From Fischerella sp. PCC 9605 (GTDB lineage: Bacteria > Cyanobacteriota > Cyanobacteriia > Cyanobacteriales > Nostocaceae), in assembly GCF_000517105.1 (NCBI RefSeq), contig NZ_KI912152.1, positions 340,192-404,191 on the forward strand: a DNA stretch of 64,000 nucleotides, read 5' to 3'. The position numbers and the translations under genes are program-made. Below are positions 7,820 through 15,467 of the stretch, in pieces (within the stretch, counting starts at the first letter, position 1; each line of letters begins with the position of its first letter). The notes beneath the pieces are model-generated. The model was not told the DNA's origin. It worked only from the letters and a program-made list of their open reading frames with translations, and made no database searches.

Positions 7820-8146
7820 ATGGATGATTTAGACGCATATATTGTTGCACCTGTTTATTACCGCGTTGTTCGGCGCTGCGGTACGCAATGGCATTTTGTT
7901 AAGGGCGAGTCTTTTTATAATCCACTAAACTTGCCACGCATGTCACTGGATGATTTATTTGCATCATTTGGCATAACTTTACGCTCTGCTGCTAGCGAAC
8001 TCCGTAAAATTAATGGCGGCAAAGAAGGATTTTATCTTGTTGATATCATGCACAAACACTATTATTACTGTGGCAATTTTCCCCAAGATGTTAGGGAAAA
8101 GTTAATTGAGCTTGGTATTGGACGAAGAGAATCAATTCTTGAATGA
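7820..8146 (+). CDS. hypothetical protein, phage/plasmid type
   Basis: 108 residues, ATG with AAGG about 8 nt upstream. Aromatic-rich (a Y-Y-Y cluster near residue 83), mixed alpha/beta, no membrane segment. No family recognised. It is the first of a run of same-strand small genes (7.8-10.6 kb) that look like an accessory operon of a mobile element. Confidence 0.5.
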   Translation: MDDLDAYIVAPVYYRVVRRCGTQWHFVKGESFYNPLNLPRMSLDDLFASFGITLRSAASELRKINGGKEGFYLVDIMHKHYYYCGNFPQDVREKLIELGIGRRESILE

Positions 8147-8323
8147 GGTTCTGAGTAAGGGAATTGCGATCGCATTCTCCCTCCCGCCTCAGTATTACCT
8201 GCGCCTAGAAGCAATTTGCTGCATCGTCAGAATTTGTTTAAAGCAGCTTGACTTGACAAATACTGTAGAACGTTTAATCTACATCAAGATGTAAATAGAT
8301 TTTACTTTTAAAGGAAAGAATGA

Positions 8324-8539
8324 GTGAAAACTGAACTAGGATATTTTCAAAGACAGGCACTGATTGAAAAATTAGTACAGCGCTTTGCTGCAATAAATGG
8401 CTACAACATTGAGCCGTTTGTGCAGATTTTGGATGCTAATCATCCACAAATAAAGATTTGGATAGCAATGGCAGAAGCGGCTGTTGAAGAAATGGAAAAT
8501 GTAATCAACGTTTATGTTAATGAAGAAATAGAGAGTTAA
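8324..8539 (+). CDS. small helical hypothetical protein
   Basis: 71 residues from GTG, with AAAGGA about 8 nt upstream. It has three amphipathic helices and an acidic C terminus (A-E-A-A-V-E-E-M-E-N-V). It is 12 bp ahead of the next gene. No family recognised. Confidence 0.45.
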   Translation: MKTELGYFQRQALIEKLVQRFAAINGYNIEPFVQILDANHPQIKIWIAMAEAAVEEMENVINVYVNEEIES

Positions 8540-8550
8540 TTGAAAAAGTT

Positions 8551-8766
8551 ATGTATACTGCTTACCCGTATGTAATTAAAAATGATGACGGTGCATACCT
8601 GCAACACGATGCAACAATGGCAACTCCTATCTGGGGCAATATCGACACCGCCATGCATATCCGCCACTATATTGGTGCAGTAACGATTCAAGAAGTAACA
8701 GGTGGCTGGGTCTTTCAACTCAACCGCGATCGCCATGAATACAATTTTGTTTGTATATCAACCTAA
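8551..8766 (+). CDS. small hypothetical protein
   Basis: 71 residues, beta-rich with several aromatic and His residues (M-H-I-R-H-Y-I-G). The spacing and orientation match the preceding gene. No recognised domain and no clear ribosome site. Confidence 0.4.
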   Translation: MYTAYPYVIKNDDGAYLQHDATMATPIWGNIDTAMHIRHYIGAVTIQEVTGGWVFQLNRDRHEYNFVCIST

Positions 8767-8821
8767 AGCTTCTGTCAGTCAATGATTGCAAGTTTATTTT
8801 TTAATAGTAAATGTCAAAATA

Positions 8822-9256
8822 ATGAACACACTAGAACTAAAAATAGGGGATAAAGTAGGAGTATTTTTCCACGACGATTGGCGTGGTAGTAAAGCCATAA
8901 TCGATGAAGTTATACATATTTCATCTAGTGGTACAATTACTCTCAAAAACGGTACTCGCTACAATCGAAATGGAAGGGAAGTAGGAGCATTGGGCGAGGC
9001 AACTTATTTGTGTACACCAGAAAAGGCGCAGGCGATTATCAATAAGGCTTCTGCACTGTCACAAGATAAAGAAGCTATAGATGATCCATTAGAAAAAAGA
9101 CGTAATAAAGCGGCTAAACTAGCTGTCAAGTCAGCAATTCAAGGTCTAAATCAGTATGGTTGGTATGCTGATATTAATGGTGAAATGGATGCACTTGAGT
9201 CTGAGTTGCAACAGACTATACTATCTTATCTTGAACGATATGAACCTTTAGATTAA
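8822..9256 (+). CDS. hypothetical protein with SH3-like N terminus
   Basis: 144 residues from ATG 8822 (an upstream TTG at 8786 would add a non-conserved-looking tail). The N-terminal 60 residues, L-K-I-G-D-K-V-G-V-F then I-T-L-K-N-G-T-R-Y, look like a small beta-barrel of the KOW/SH3 kind. A charged helical region follows. It ends 1 bp before the start of the next gene, so the two are likely co-translated. Function unknown. Confidence 0.5.
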   Translation: MNTLELKIGDKVGVFFHDDWRGSKAIIDEVIHISSSGTITLKNGTRYNRNGREVGALGEATYLCTPEKAQAIINKASALSQDKEAIDDPLEKRRNKAAKLAVKSAIQGLNQYGWYADINGEMDALESELQQTILSYLERYEPLD

Positions 9257-9257
9257 G

Positions 9258-9656
9258 ATGGAACCCTTGGAGACACTACAAGCAATTAACTTGGCTGTTC
9301 AAACGTTAGCTCAAATTGAAGAACTTTCGATTAATGATGACATCAAAGAACAACTTACCAAGAAAGTCCTAGAAACAATTGGTATTGAGCAACAGAAAGT
9401 TAAAAAATTCACTAGAGGCAGTCAGCAAAAAATCATAGAAGCTTTGCGCGAATTAGGTGGTCAAGCAGTTCGCAGTCAAATTGTTGAAGCAACTGGTTTA
9501 GATCCAAATGCTGTTAGTTCTTTATTAAATAAATTAGTTAAGCTTAACAAGGTACAGAAAATTGCTATTCAGAAATTTGAAGATGATAGTAATAAAACTG
9601 GCAGAGGTTTAGACCCTGATTATATATATTTTCTTTTCCAGAAAAATGATGATTAA
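9258..9656 (+). CDS. winged-helix DNA-binding protein
   Basis: 132 residues. An N-terminal helical segment is followed by a clear winged helix: I-I-E-A-L-R-E-L-G-G, then R-S-Q-I-V-E-A-T-G-L-D-P-N-A-V-S-S-L-L-N-K-L-V-K-L-N-K-V (about 72-103), the helix-turn-helix of MarR/replication-initiator-like folds, and a wing ending in Y-I-Y-F-L-F. It begins 1 bp after the preceding stop. It may regulate this run of small genes. Specific family not determined. Confidence 0.6.
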   Translation: MEPLETLQAINLAVQTLAQIEELSINDDIKEQLTKKVLETIGIEQQKVKKFTRGSQQKIIEALRELGGQAVRSQIVEATGLDPNAVSSLLNKLVKLNKVQKIAIQKFEDDSNKTGRGLDPDYIYFLFQKNDD

Positions 9657-9673
9657 ATACTGGTTGCTGATTA

Positions 9674-9766
9674 ATGCCAAAATATGTATTCTGGTCATAA
9701 GATCAGCACTGGAAAGATGATAATGGTGAATCCAAAAGCGATGCAGCACCCCTGAATAAGAAGTGA
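9674..9766 (+). pseudogene. small gene with in-frame stop
   Basis: ATG at 9674 opens a 30-codon frame (M-P-K-Y-V-F-W-S, then TAA at 9698, then D-Q-H-W-K-D-D-N-G-E) to TGA at 9764. The coding-like polar sequence on both sides suggests a small gene broken by one nonsense mutation. Confidence 0.3.
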
Positions 9767-9851
9767 GAAAAGTTAATGAAATTAGAACAACAGGGATTTT
9801 AGTTAGCGTAACAAGTCTTTTGATACAAAAATATAGTACGAGAAAAAGCCA

Positions 9852-10094
9852 ATGCCAATGACAGTTAAAGAACTCATCGAAGCACTACAGCAATGCCATC
9901 CTGATGCTCAAGTTTTCTTTTCAGTTGATTTTGAATCTTCAGAAAACGGCCCTATTGCTGTTGAGCATGAAGTTATGTGGCGTCGGGAAAAAGGTGACAC
10001 AGAACACCCTGGGAAAGTTTACCTTCATAATAAGAAAAGTCATTTTTTTAACCCAGATGGAACTGCCGCCGAAGGCAACTTTATGCTGACCTAA
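9852..10094 (+). CDS. hypothetical protein (phage/plasmid type)
   Basis: 80 residues. It opens M-T-V-K-E-L-I-E-A-L-Q-Q-C-H-P-D-A-Q-V-F-F, a helix-plus-strand start common in small phage and plasmid proteins, and the rest is beta-rich and polar. It is 16 bp upstream of the next gene. No functional family identified. Confidence 0.5.
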   Translation: MPMTVKELIEALQQCHPDAQVFFSVDFESSENGPIAVEHEVMWRREKGDTEHPGKVYLHNKKSHFFNPDGTAAEGNFMLT

Positions 10095-10110
10095 TTTCAC
10101 TATAATAATT

Positions 10111-10626
10111 ATGAGTAACAATTTAGACCGCTTACTAGAAAAAATAAAAGAACAAGCAGACTTAATTGATAAACTTAATACACGCTCTGATTTTCATTAC
10201 AAAAGTACCCAAGCGTTAGTTTTAGAATATGGACAACCTTTTACTATAAAGATTAAACCACCATTTAAAGGTGAACCTAAATCATGCTTTGAAAATTGCT
10301 ACAAGGCATTATGGGACTGCCCGCAACTAAGTTATTGTGAAGGGTTTGCTATCGATGATGATTTAGATTTGGCAGTATCTCATGCATGGCTCGTCAACGA
10401 TTCAGAAGAAGTAATTGACCCTACATGGTTTGGGAAAAAGTTTAAGGGTAGTACTTATTTTGGTGTAGTTTTTGATAGAGAATTTGTGATGGAGATGGCG
10501 GAAAAGACCAGAAGTTATGGAATCCTAGATAGCGACTATATGAATGAACACAAACTTAAACGAGAAGGATTTCCATCATCAGCACTCCACCCCATATTTC
10601 ATTCTTCTACAAGCGTGGTTGAGTAA
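10111..10626 (+). CDS. possible papain/transglutaminase-fold protein
   Basis: 171 residues. After a coiled-coil-like start, three conserved-looking blocks line up as a Cys-His-Asp triad: S-C-F-E-N-C-Y (about 68-74), S-H-A-W-L-V-N (about 93) and V-I-D-P-T-W (about 104), followed by Y-F-G-V. This C...H-A-W...D-P-T-W order is typical of transglutaminase-like and papain-like folds. The catalytic assignment is by eye. It is the last gene of the small-gene run. Confidence 0.45.
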   Translation: MSNNLDRLLEKIKEQADLIDKLNTRSDFHYKSTQALVLEYGQPFTIKIKPPFKGEPKSCFENCYKALWDCPQLSYCEGFAIDDDLDLAVSHAWLVNDSEEVIDPTWFGKKFKGSTYFGVVFDREFVMEMAEKTRSYGILDSDYMNEHKLKREGFPSSALHPIFHSSTSVVE

Positions 10627-10702
10627 AACCTTTTTGAGTGCGATCGCCTGATTGAAGTAATGATGTGCAAGAGCGATCGCATTTCTGAATAAGCCTTCCA
10701 AT

Positions 10703-10906
10703 TCAATCATCAGGAAATTGCCAAGCTGAGATACGTTCAATGTCTTTGCTGTTACATCTAGTACATGCAGCATCTAATGTTGAATCCATCCACTCATAGC
10801 CGCAGGCACGACAATGGCAGAAAATATTATTGCGGTTGGCGTCTTTTATACCCTCATGCCATTGGTGCTGTTGCTCAGGATTGGAGAAGGGAGAACTATC
10901 GGACAT
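10703..10906 (-). CDS. small zinc-ribbon protein
   Basis: 67 residues. Two CxxC motifs (C-R-A-C near residue 32 and C-T-R-C near 48) preceded by H-C form a zinc ribbon. The N terminus is polar. Related zinc-ribbon proteins occur beside cyanobacterial plasmid genes, for example the 12229 gene here. It lies 33 bp upstream of the GIY-YIG gene on the same strand and is probably co-transcribed with it. Confidence 0.6.
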   Translation of the reverse strand: MSDSSPFSNPEQQHQWHEGIKDANRNNIFCHCRACGYEWMDSTLDAACTRCNSKDIERISAWQFPDD

Positions 10907-10939
10907 TTCAGTAAGGCGTTTGTTGCATCAAATAAAAGT

Positions 10940-11509
10940 CTACCCAAATGGTTGCCCCCATCTCTCCCACATTTCTTTATTAAAGGGTGACTTCCACTTT
11001 TGAATTAATGCCTGTTCCAATTGCTGCCGATGCTTTCTCTCAACCGGGGCATCCCACCAAAACGCAATATTAACCGCAGTCTTTAGCCCATACTGGTAAT
11101 GCAAGTCCTGATAGCTTGCTATGTAATCCTTGCAATCGTGAATCCCCTTCCAGCGTTTATTAGAACGGCAGGTTTCCCCTACATACAGAATCAGACTAGC
11201 CGCCGAGTCAATGATGAAATAGAGACACGCCGAGCCTGGGCTGTCAGCTGGCATCCTCCAAAATGAGAGCGATCGCACTTCCAACTGTAACGGATCTATT
11301 TGGTCTGGGTCGCAGTGCAAGGGCGTTAGGTCGAACAGTGCCACCTGCTGAGGTGGTTTGCTTTCCCTCACCTGTTGCTGATAGTCCAAAATCTGGGACT
11401 TCCACTGCACTAGAGCATTGTGGCTCATCACCAGTGTTTCTGCTCTACGTGCTGGTGTGAGGGTCAAATCAGAAAATAGGTTTAGCTGCTTGTCTTCCAA
11501 GGTCGTCAC
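10940..11509 (-). CDS. GIY-YIG nuclease superfamily protein
   Basis: 189 residues. After a 90-residue polar N-terminal region comes C-L-Y-F-I-I-D (about 94), then L-I-L-Y-V-G-E-T (about 107-114), a divergent GIY...YIG pair. Basic residues (N-K-R-W-K-G-I) follow, then an A-F-W-W block, E-Q-A-L-I-Q-K-W-K-S-P-F-N-K with the metal-binding Glu, and a terminal Asn. It may be a host-factor-like endonuclease of a mobile element. Confidence 0.7.
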   Translation of the reverse strand: MTTLEDKQLNLFSDLTLTPARRAETLVMSHNALVQWKSQILDYQQQVRESKPPQQVALFDLTPLHCDPDQIDPLQLEVRSLSFWRMPADSPGSACLYFIIDSAASLILYVGETCRSNKRWKGIHDCKDYIASYQDLHYQYGLKTAVNIAFWWDAPVERKHRQQLEQALIQKWKSPFNKEMWERWGQPFG

Positions 11510-11586
11510 GGGCAGTTACAAACCAGTAGATTATCCCCCAGAACCGGAACGCAAGAAACTTGTTAATGGGTTTAGGAGTGCGATCG

Positions 11587-11769
11587 CTACTCTTTTGGCT
11601 TCAAATTGTGCTTTTTAATTAGCTCCTGATTCTCAGGACTGTTAAGCCAGTACTCTATAGCCTCAGCAATCGTATCGCTGAGGTTTTTATCTTTGAGGGC
11701 TACTACTGCCCGAAACAATCGGTTTAACTCTGGAGAAACATAGCCCCGTAATTCCTTCTTCTCACTCAT
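11587..11769 (-). CDS. ribbon-helix-helix protein
   Basis: 60 residues. L-R-G-Y-V-S-P-E-L-N-R-L-F-R-A-V-V-A-L then N-L-S-D-T-I-A-E-A-I-E-Y-W-L form the strand and two helices of a CopG/Arc-type RHH domain. It is probably a regulator or orphan antitoxin; no toxin gene is adjacent. Confidence 0.6.
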   Translation of the reverse strand: MSEKKELRGYVSPELNRLFRAVVALKDKNLSDTIAEAIEYWLNSPENQELIKKHNLKPKE

Positions 11770-11860
11770 CAGCCTTTAAAGCGTACAACGGCTTAATTTT
11801 TACACAGCTTTTTAGGATATTTTGATTTAGCGGTTTGTCCTATAATCCTTTTGTCCTATT

Positions 11861-12118
11861 GTGCGTAAAAGCGGTAGGATTAGAATTGCAGCATTGAAAG
11901 TGGACATGCAACAGTCCCAACTCGTCCTTTGCCAAACACCCACAAGAGGCTGGGTGAATTTGGCTTACGCTCGTCAAATTCAGTTTCGCAAGATTCATAT
12001 TCATATGTCTTGGCAGTTCGCCTGCCATATCACTTGGAGTAATGGCAATAGCCAAACTTTTTTTGGGAAAGATGCTGAAGCGATCGCCCAAACACTGAAG
12101 CGGATTTCACCAAAGTAA
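11861..12118 (+). CDS. small conserved-looking cyanobacterial protein
   Basis: 85 residues from GTG, or 70 from ATG 11906. Four strands then a helix: W-V-N-L-A-Y-A-R-Q-I-Q-F, I-T-W-S-N-G-N-S-Q-T-F-F, D-A-E-A-I-A-Q-T-L. This pattern resembles single-domain proteins seen often on cyanobacterial plasmids. Function unknown. Confidence 0.55.
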   Translation: MRKSGRIRIAALKVDMQQSQLVLCQTPTRGWVNLAYARQIQFRKIHIHMSWQFACHITWSNGNSQTFFGKDAEAIAQTLKRISPK

Positions 12119-12228
12119 TAGGCAATGGAAGGAAAGAAAGGAAACGTTGCGATCGCTCCCGTCAAGCTTGGTGAGGCAGAAAGCTGGTAGGGGAAAACTA
12201 AAATCGCCACTATCAAAAAACGCGCACC

Positions 12229-12576
12229 ATGAAGCCAGTTAAAGAAGGTTCAAGGTTTCTCTACTGCCGCAATTGCGAGTTTAAAACTGCTCACATTAAA
12301 ACCCTTAAAAGCGACTGGGGCCACTCTTGCAGCATTTGTCAAACCTGGCAACATCAAAGTGTTCTGGCAACAATCCAGCAAAGCTATGCAGCTAAACAAA
12401 TACTAAGCGGGTTGGAAGACGGCGAAATTCGCTGGTGTGATGCCAGCTTAAAAGAATTTATTGAAGCCGCACAGGCCTTAGATATGGAATTCGACTATCA
12501 AAAAACAAGTGATGGTCATGACTTCATGGCTTGGCGACTAGATGATGAGGAGAGAGTAGCCAAAATCAAAATCTAA
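12229..12576 (+). CDS. zinc-ribbon protein, hypothetical
   Basis: 115 residues. Paired C-R-N-C (13-16) and C-S-I-C (34-37) form an N-terminal zinc ribbon; the remainder is helical and acidic with an F-D-Y-Q-K-T-S-D-G-H centre. It may be a nucleic-acid-binding accessory protein. The next gene begins after the first copy of a repeated 18-nt leader motif. Confidence 0.55.
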   Translation: MKPVKEGSRFLYCRNCEFKTAHIKTLKSDWGHSCSICQTWQHQSVLATIQQSYAAKQILSGLEDGEIRWCDASLKEFIEAAQALDMEFDYQKTSDGHDFMAWRLDDEERVAKIKI

Positions 12577-12594
12577 TTGCGATCGCACACTTTA

Positions 12595-12612
12595 AAAGTT
12601 GCTAACAGGTTT
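12595..12612 (+). promoter_or_regulatory. repeated leader motif, copy 1
   Basis: AAAGTTGNTAACAGGTTT, found at 12595-12612, 20223-20240 and 20898-20915. In the first two copies it ends about 5-7 nt before an ATG, so it acts as the 5' leader, with CAGG as a possible weak ribosome site. Confidence 0.4.
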
Positions 12613-12616
12613 ATTT

Positions 12617-12939
12617 ATGGCAAGCAACAACCGAGCAGTAACCCTGGATGGAATAAATGAGATTTTCTCGATAGGGCAACCTATCAAGAACATCGATATC
12701 AGGCTCGGTTGAGCTACATTTTATCTTGTGTGGCGATCGCAGCTGCCATTGGCATGAGTTTATTGGCAGGTTTCCTCATGCTTTCAGGCAATGCTACTCA
12801 AGCTAATGTAACAGTCGTAACAGGGCTAATCTCTACTGGACTGTATATTCCCTTGTCCAGGGATGCAAATAGGAAGATTGAGCGACTGACAAAACTTACG
12901 AAGGATTACAGGTCAGTTCGTCCCTCTAGCGAGACGTAG
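12617..12939 (+). pseudogene. TRADD-N-associated-type membrane protein, frameshifted
   Basis: ATG 12617 opens 31 codons that stop at 12710. In another frame from about 12661 the sequence Y-Q-E-H-R-Y-Q-A-R-L-S runs into a 76-residue segment (TTG 12709) with two membrane helices (S-Y-I-L-S-C-V-A-I-A-A-A-I-G and V-T-V-V-T-G-L-I-S-T-G) and a terminal R-D-A-N-R-K-I-E-R-L. This matches the TRADD-N-associated membrane module of bacterial conflict-type proteins as I recall it. A single frameshift would join the parts. The short TTG-initiated form could also be a real two-helix protein. Confidence 0.45.
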
Positions 12940-13301
12940 ATCATTCTGTTGATGACCAGCTGTGCGATCGCAGTTCTTTGCAGACATCTAACTCGTGGGT
13001 GGCGATCGCTCTTTTTATAAGGTTGCGTTGCATTGTTTCCCCCTCTCTCCGCTATCGCTACGTTCGGGGATGTCCCCCCCCGCCCCAAGGGGAGCGCTCA
13101 ATCGCCGCTGAGGCTACCCCGGCTTTTTCATTATGGCTACGGGGGTCAAGGGCTTCGCAAGTGGCGGGGATGTGGTTGCTACGCTTTTATTTTTTGGGGG
13201 GATGGCCCCCCAAACCCCCAACCGCCACCCTTGACCCCCTCCGCTTGAAAAAAATAGCCGGGGTGTTCCTGGTTGGTTCTTTTCACTGGGAGGTTTGTCT
13301 C
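12940..13301. other. GC-rich intergenic with perfect inverted repeat
   Basis: Contains HIP1 sites and a TTTGGGGGG/CCCCCCAAA inverted repeat at 13193-13214 (4-nt loop). The open frames that cross this region have no ribosome sites and are composition artefacts. The stem may act as a terminator or leader element ahead of the 13302 gene. Confidence 0.4.
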
Positions 13302-13643
13302 ATGTTTGTTCGTTCTTCGTTTGTCGGCTGTCCTGCTCCTGTTGCGGCTGAGGTGGTTTCTGTTGCTCAGTCGTTCGGCGTTGGTGTTGCGGCGATTCGT
13401 CCGTCTGGCCGTTCGTTCTCTGGTTGGGTTTGTGTTTGTTCGTTCGGTTCTGAGGCGGCTGCGTTGCGGTTTGCTGCTGCTGTGGGCGTTGAGTTGTTTG
13501 GGGCTGCTGACACTTACTTTGCGGTTCGTTCTGTTGGTCGGCGGTGGCGGGTTTCGGTTCCGTGCTTGTCTCCTGCTGTGGTTGTGCGGGTGTGGCGCGG
13601 TCGTCCTCGTCTGGGCCGCTTTCGTTTAGTTGTTGGTGGTTAG
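13302..13643 (+). CDS. hypothetical protein with extreme GT-rich codon use
   Basis: 113 residues from ATG 13302 with GGGAGG 8 nt upstream; longer starts are unlikely. The coding strand is almost devoid of A: GTT, TCG, GCG, GGT and CGG dominate, unlike every neighbour. The protein is rich in Val, Ser, Ala, Arg and Phe with a G-C-P-A-P-V motif near the start and a basic V-W-R-G-R-P-R-L-G-R-F-R end, which suggests nucleic-acid binding. A strong terminator follows. No family recognised. The composition and good signals argue for a real, recently transferred or RNA-structured gene. Confidence 0.55.
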   Translation: MFVRSSFVGCPAPVAAEVVSVAQSFGVGVAAIRPSGRSFSGWVCVCSFGSEAAALRFAAAVGVELFGAADTYFAVRSVGRRWRVSVPCLSPAVVVRVWRGRPRLGRFRLVVGG

Positions 13644-13649
13644 TTCGTT

Positions 13650-13676
13650 GGGGGGCTTCGGCCCTCCCTTTTTTTG
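13650..13676 (+). terminator. intrinsic terminator
   Basis: GGGGGGC, TTCG tetraloop, GCCCTCC, then TTTTTTT immediately after the 13302-13643 gene. Confidence 0.75.
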
Positions 13677-13904
13677 GGACAACAATAGAGGAACGATGGC
13701 GATCGCCCTAGTTTCCCCCAGAACTGAAGCAAAGCAACAGTCAGCAGCAGCAAGGAAAGCGATCGCATTACTGTTCGTTTGACGTCATGCTAGAGAGTCT
13801 GTCATGAAGTACCACGCAGATATACAAATTAGCTAGTAGCAACCTGCAATTATAAATGCTTAAACATGGTTTTTTCTTTGTTAGGGTGCGATGAAGTTTG
13901 CTGT

Positions 13905-15275
13905 TTATAAAATTATGAAGGCCAAGATTCTTCCGTCGTTAAGCAATTGATATACTATAAAGTTTCCTGCCTCAACTTGCCGAATCGGAGCGGTATGACC
14001 TATACGGGGTAACTGTCTCCATTCTAGAGACGAACCTCTATACATCCAAATGCTTCGGTCTCGGTGACACCGATATAACAGCCCTCCAGATGCCGCGATA
14101 GCTACAGTATCAGGGTGGCTTCCCAATATATCCCACCTAAAAGGGACGCCGGTGTAACGGAAGACAGTGCCGGTATTATGAAGTAGATATAGCTCATCCC
14201 TATCAGCGACAATAGACACATTGACAGGGTTAGCGTCTATTTCCTCCCAGTTGTCAGGGTTGCCAGTGTAGCGGGCTATTACCCCTGTCCGACAACGCCG
14301 GTACAACCTTCTATTAGATGCCGCGATAGCTACAGTATCAGGGTGACTTCCCAGTATATCCCACCTAAAAGGGACGCCGGTGTAACGGAAGACAGTGCCG
14401 GTATTATGAAGTAGATATAGCTCATCCCTATCAGCGACAATAGACACATTGACAGGGTTAGCGTCTATTTCCTCCCAGTTGTCAGGGTTGCCAGTGTAGC
14501 GGGCTATTACCCCTGTCCGACTAAGTCGGCATACCCCCACCCTAGATACCGCGATAGCTACAGTATCAGGGTGGCTTCCCAGTATATCCCACCTAAAAGG
14601 GACGTCAGTGTAACGGAAGATAGTGCCGGTACTATGAAGTAGAAATAGGAGACTGTCAGAGGCTAGGATAGATACGTTGTACCCAGGGTTATTATCTAAC
14701 TCTAACCACCAATTAAGTGCTGTGATGTCGGATGAGCTAAGGCATAGCCTGGTGCCCATGTCACTAGGACATCCAGTATTTATAATTCTTCCAGGTTGAC
14801 GTTTATAGTGCATGATCGAGGCACAATCGTAAGATGTCCATATAACTCCATCTTCAATACGATAGTTCTGAGGTTCAGCCTCTTCGGCTGTTTCGTCTAC
14901 CATGACAAAGCTGCTACGATCAGGGCGTTGGTGTTCGTGGAATAAGCCTACGGCATGACCCATCTCATGCAGTACAGTTGCGACATTCTCAGCATCGCTT
15001 ATATTATTCTCTCGAAGTGCACAAGAAATATACTGTCTCCCACCCTGCCTGCCAACGGGACTGTTGCATCGTTGGGGGCCCATCCTGAAAACGACATAAT
15101 CCCGCTCGTCCTCTGTCCTCTCAATGAACTTGATGCTAGACAAGCTATTCCACCTTGTAATAGCCGTGTCTACTATCATTCTCCTCCTGTTGTTCCTAAG
15201 TATATCGGGAGAAATGTCGTGATGGACGATATTTCTTGGCCAACGATAACGGTCGCCCCTAATCATGAATGCCAT
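13905..15275 (-). CDS. astacin-like zinc metalloprotease with tectonin-type repeats
   Basis: 456 residues. Residues 1-190 are an M12A astacin catalytic domain: R-W-P near the start, H103-E-M-G-H-A-V-G-L-F-H113-E (zinc ligands H103, H107, H113; catalytic E104), and the Met-turn S-I-M-H-Y (153-157). Residues 200-440 are repeated 38-residue blades (G-T-V-F-R-Y-T-G alternating with R-T-G-V-I-A-R-Y-T-G) that should close into a tectonin-type beta-propeller binding glycans or surfaces. No signal peptide or propeptide is visible, so the protease is cytosolic or exported another way. The upstream gene on the same strand, 192 bp away, may be its partner. The catalytic residues are intact. Confidence 0.85.
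   Translation of the reverse strand: MAFMIRGDRYRWPRNIVHHDISPDILRNNRRRMIVDTAITRWNSLSSIKFIERTEDERDYVVFRMGPQRCNSPVGRQGGRQYISCALRENNISDAENVATVLHEMGHAVGLFHEHQRPDRSSFVMVDETAEEAEPQNYRIEDGVIWTSYDCASIMHYKRQPGRIINTGCPSDMGTRLCLSSSDITALNWWLELDNNPGYNVSILASDSLLFLLHSTGTIFRYTDVPFRWDILGSHPDTVAIAVSRVGVCRLSRTGVIARYTGNPDNWEEIDANPVNVSIVADRDELYLLHNTGTVFRYTGVPFRWDILGSHPDTVAIAASNRRLYRRCRTGVIARYTGNPDNWEEIDANPVNVSIVADRDELYLLHNTGTVFRYTGVPFRWDILGSHPDTVAIAASGGLLYRCHRDRSIWMYRGSSLEWRQLPRIGHTAPIRQVEAGNFIVYQLLNDGRILAFIIL
14091..14700 (-). repeat. tandem 228-bp coding repeats in the astacin gene
   Basis: The same block recurs at 14091, 14319 and 14547, exactly 228 bp (76 codons, two blades) apart, with only scattered substitutions between copies. 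The near identity implies recent duplication or ongoing homogenisation. Confidence 0.85.
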
Positions 15276-15362
15276 AATTTACTCCTTTGACTATCTTCAG
15301 TCACTTAAAGGCGAACTATAAAAAATTTAGGGTTTGGGAGCATGTGCTTGTCTGATAAGTGC

Positions 15363-15399
15363 TTTATTAGCCCCAGGCTAAAGCCTGCGGGCTAATAAA
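15363..15399. repeat. strong hairpin between two leftward genes
   Basis: TTTATTAGCCC pairs with GGGCTAATAAA (11 bp), with an inner AGGCT/AGCCT stem. It lies between the 15468-15896 gene and the astacin gene and could terminate, attenuate or be a small dispersed palindrome. Confidence 0.55.
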
Positions 15400-15467
15400 C
15401 AAGATGTAAAATCTTTGCATTTGTCAATTCTTACTGCTTATTTAGCGACAAGTCTGATACTCAAGTA

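Noticed and set aside
8106-8294. 62-residue frame from TTG
   Set aside because: Overlaps the preceding gene by 41 bp, lacks a ribosome site and has no family character.
12978-13301. N-terminal extension of the GT-rich gene
   Set aside because: ATG 13302 has a GGGAGG at correct spacing; the upstream part is repeat-like and has no start signal.
14091-14700. possible CRISPR or minisatellite
   Set aside because: Repeats are 228-bp coding blades in one frame, not short repeats with unique spacers.
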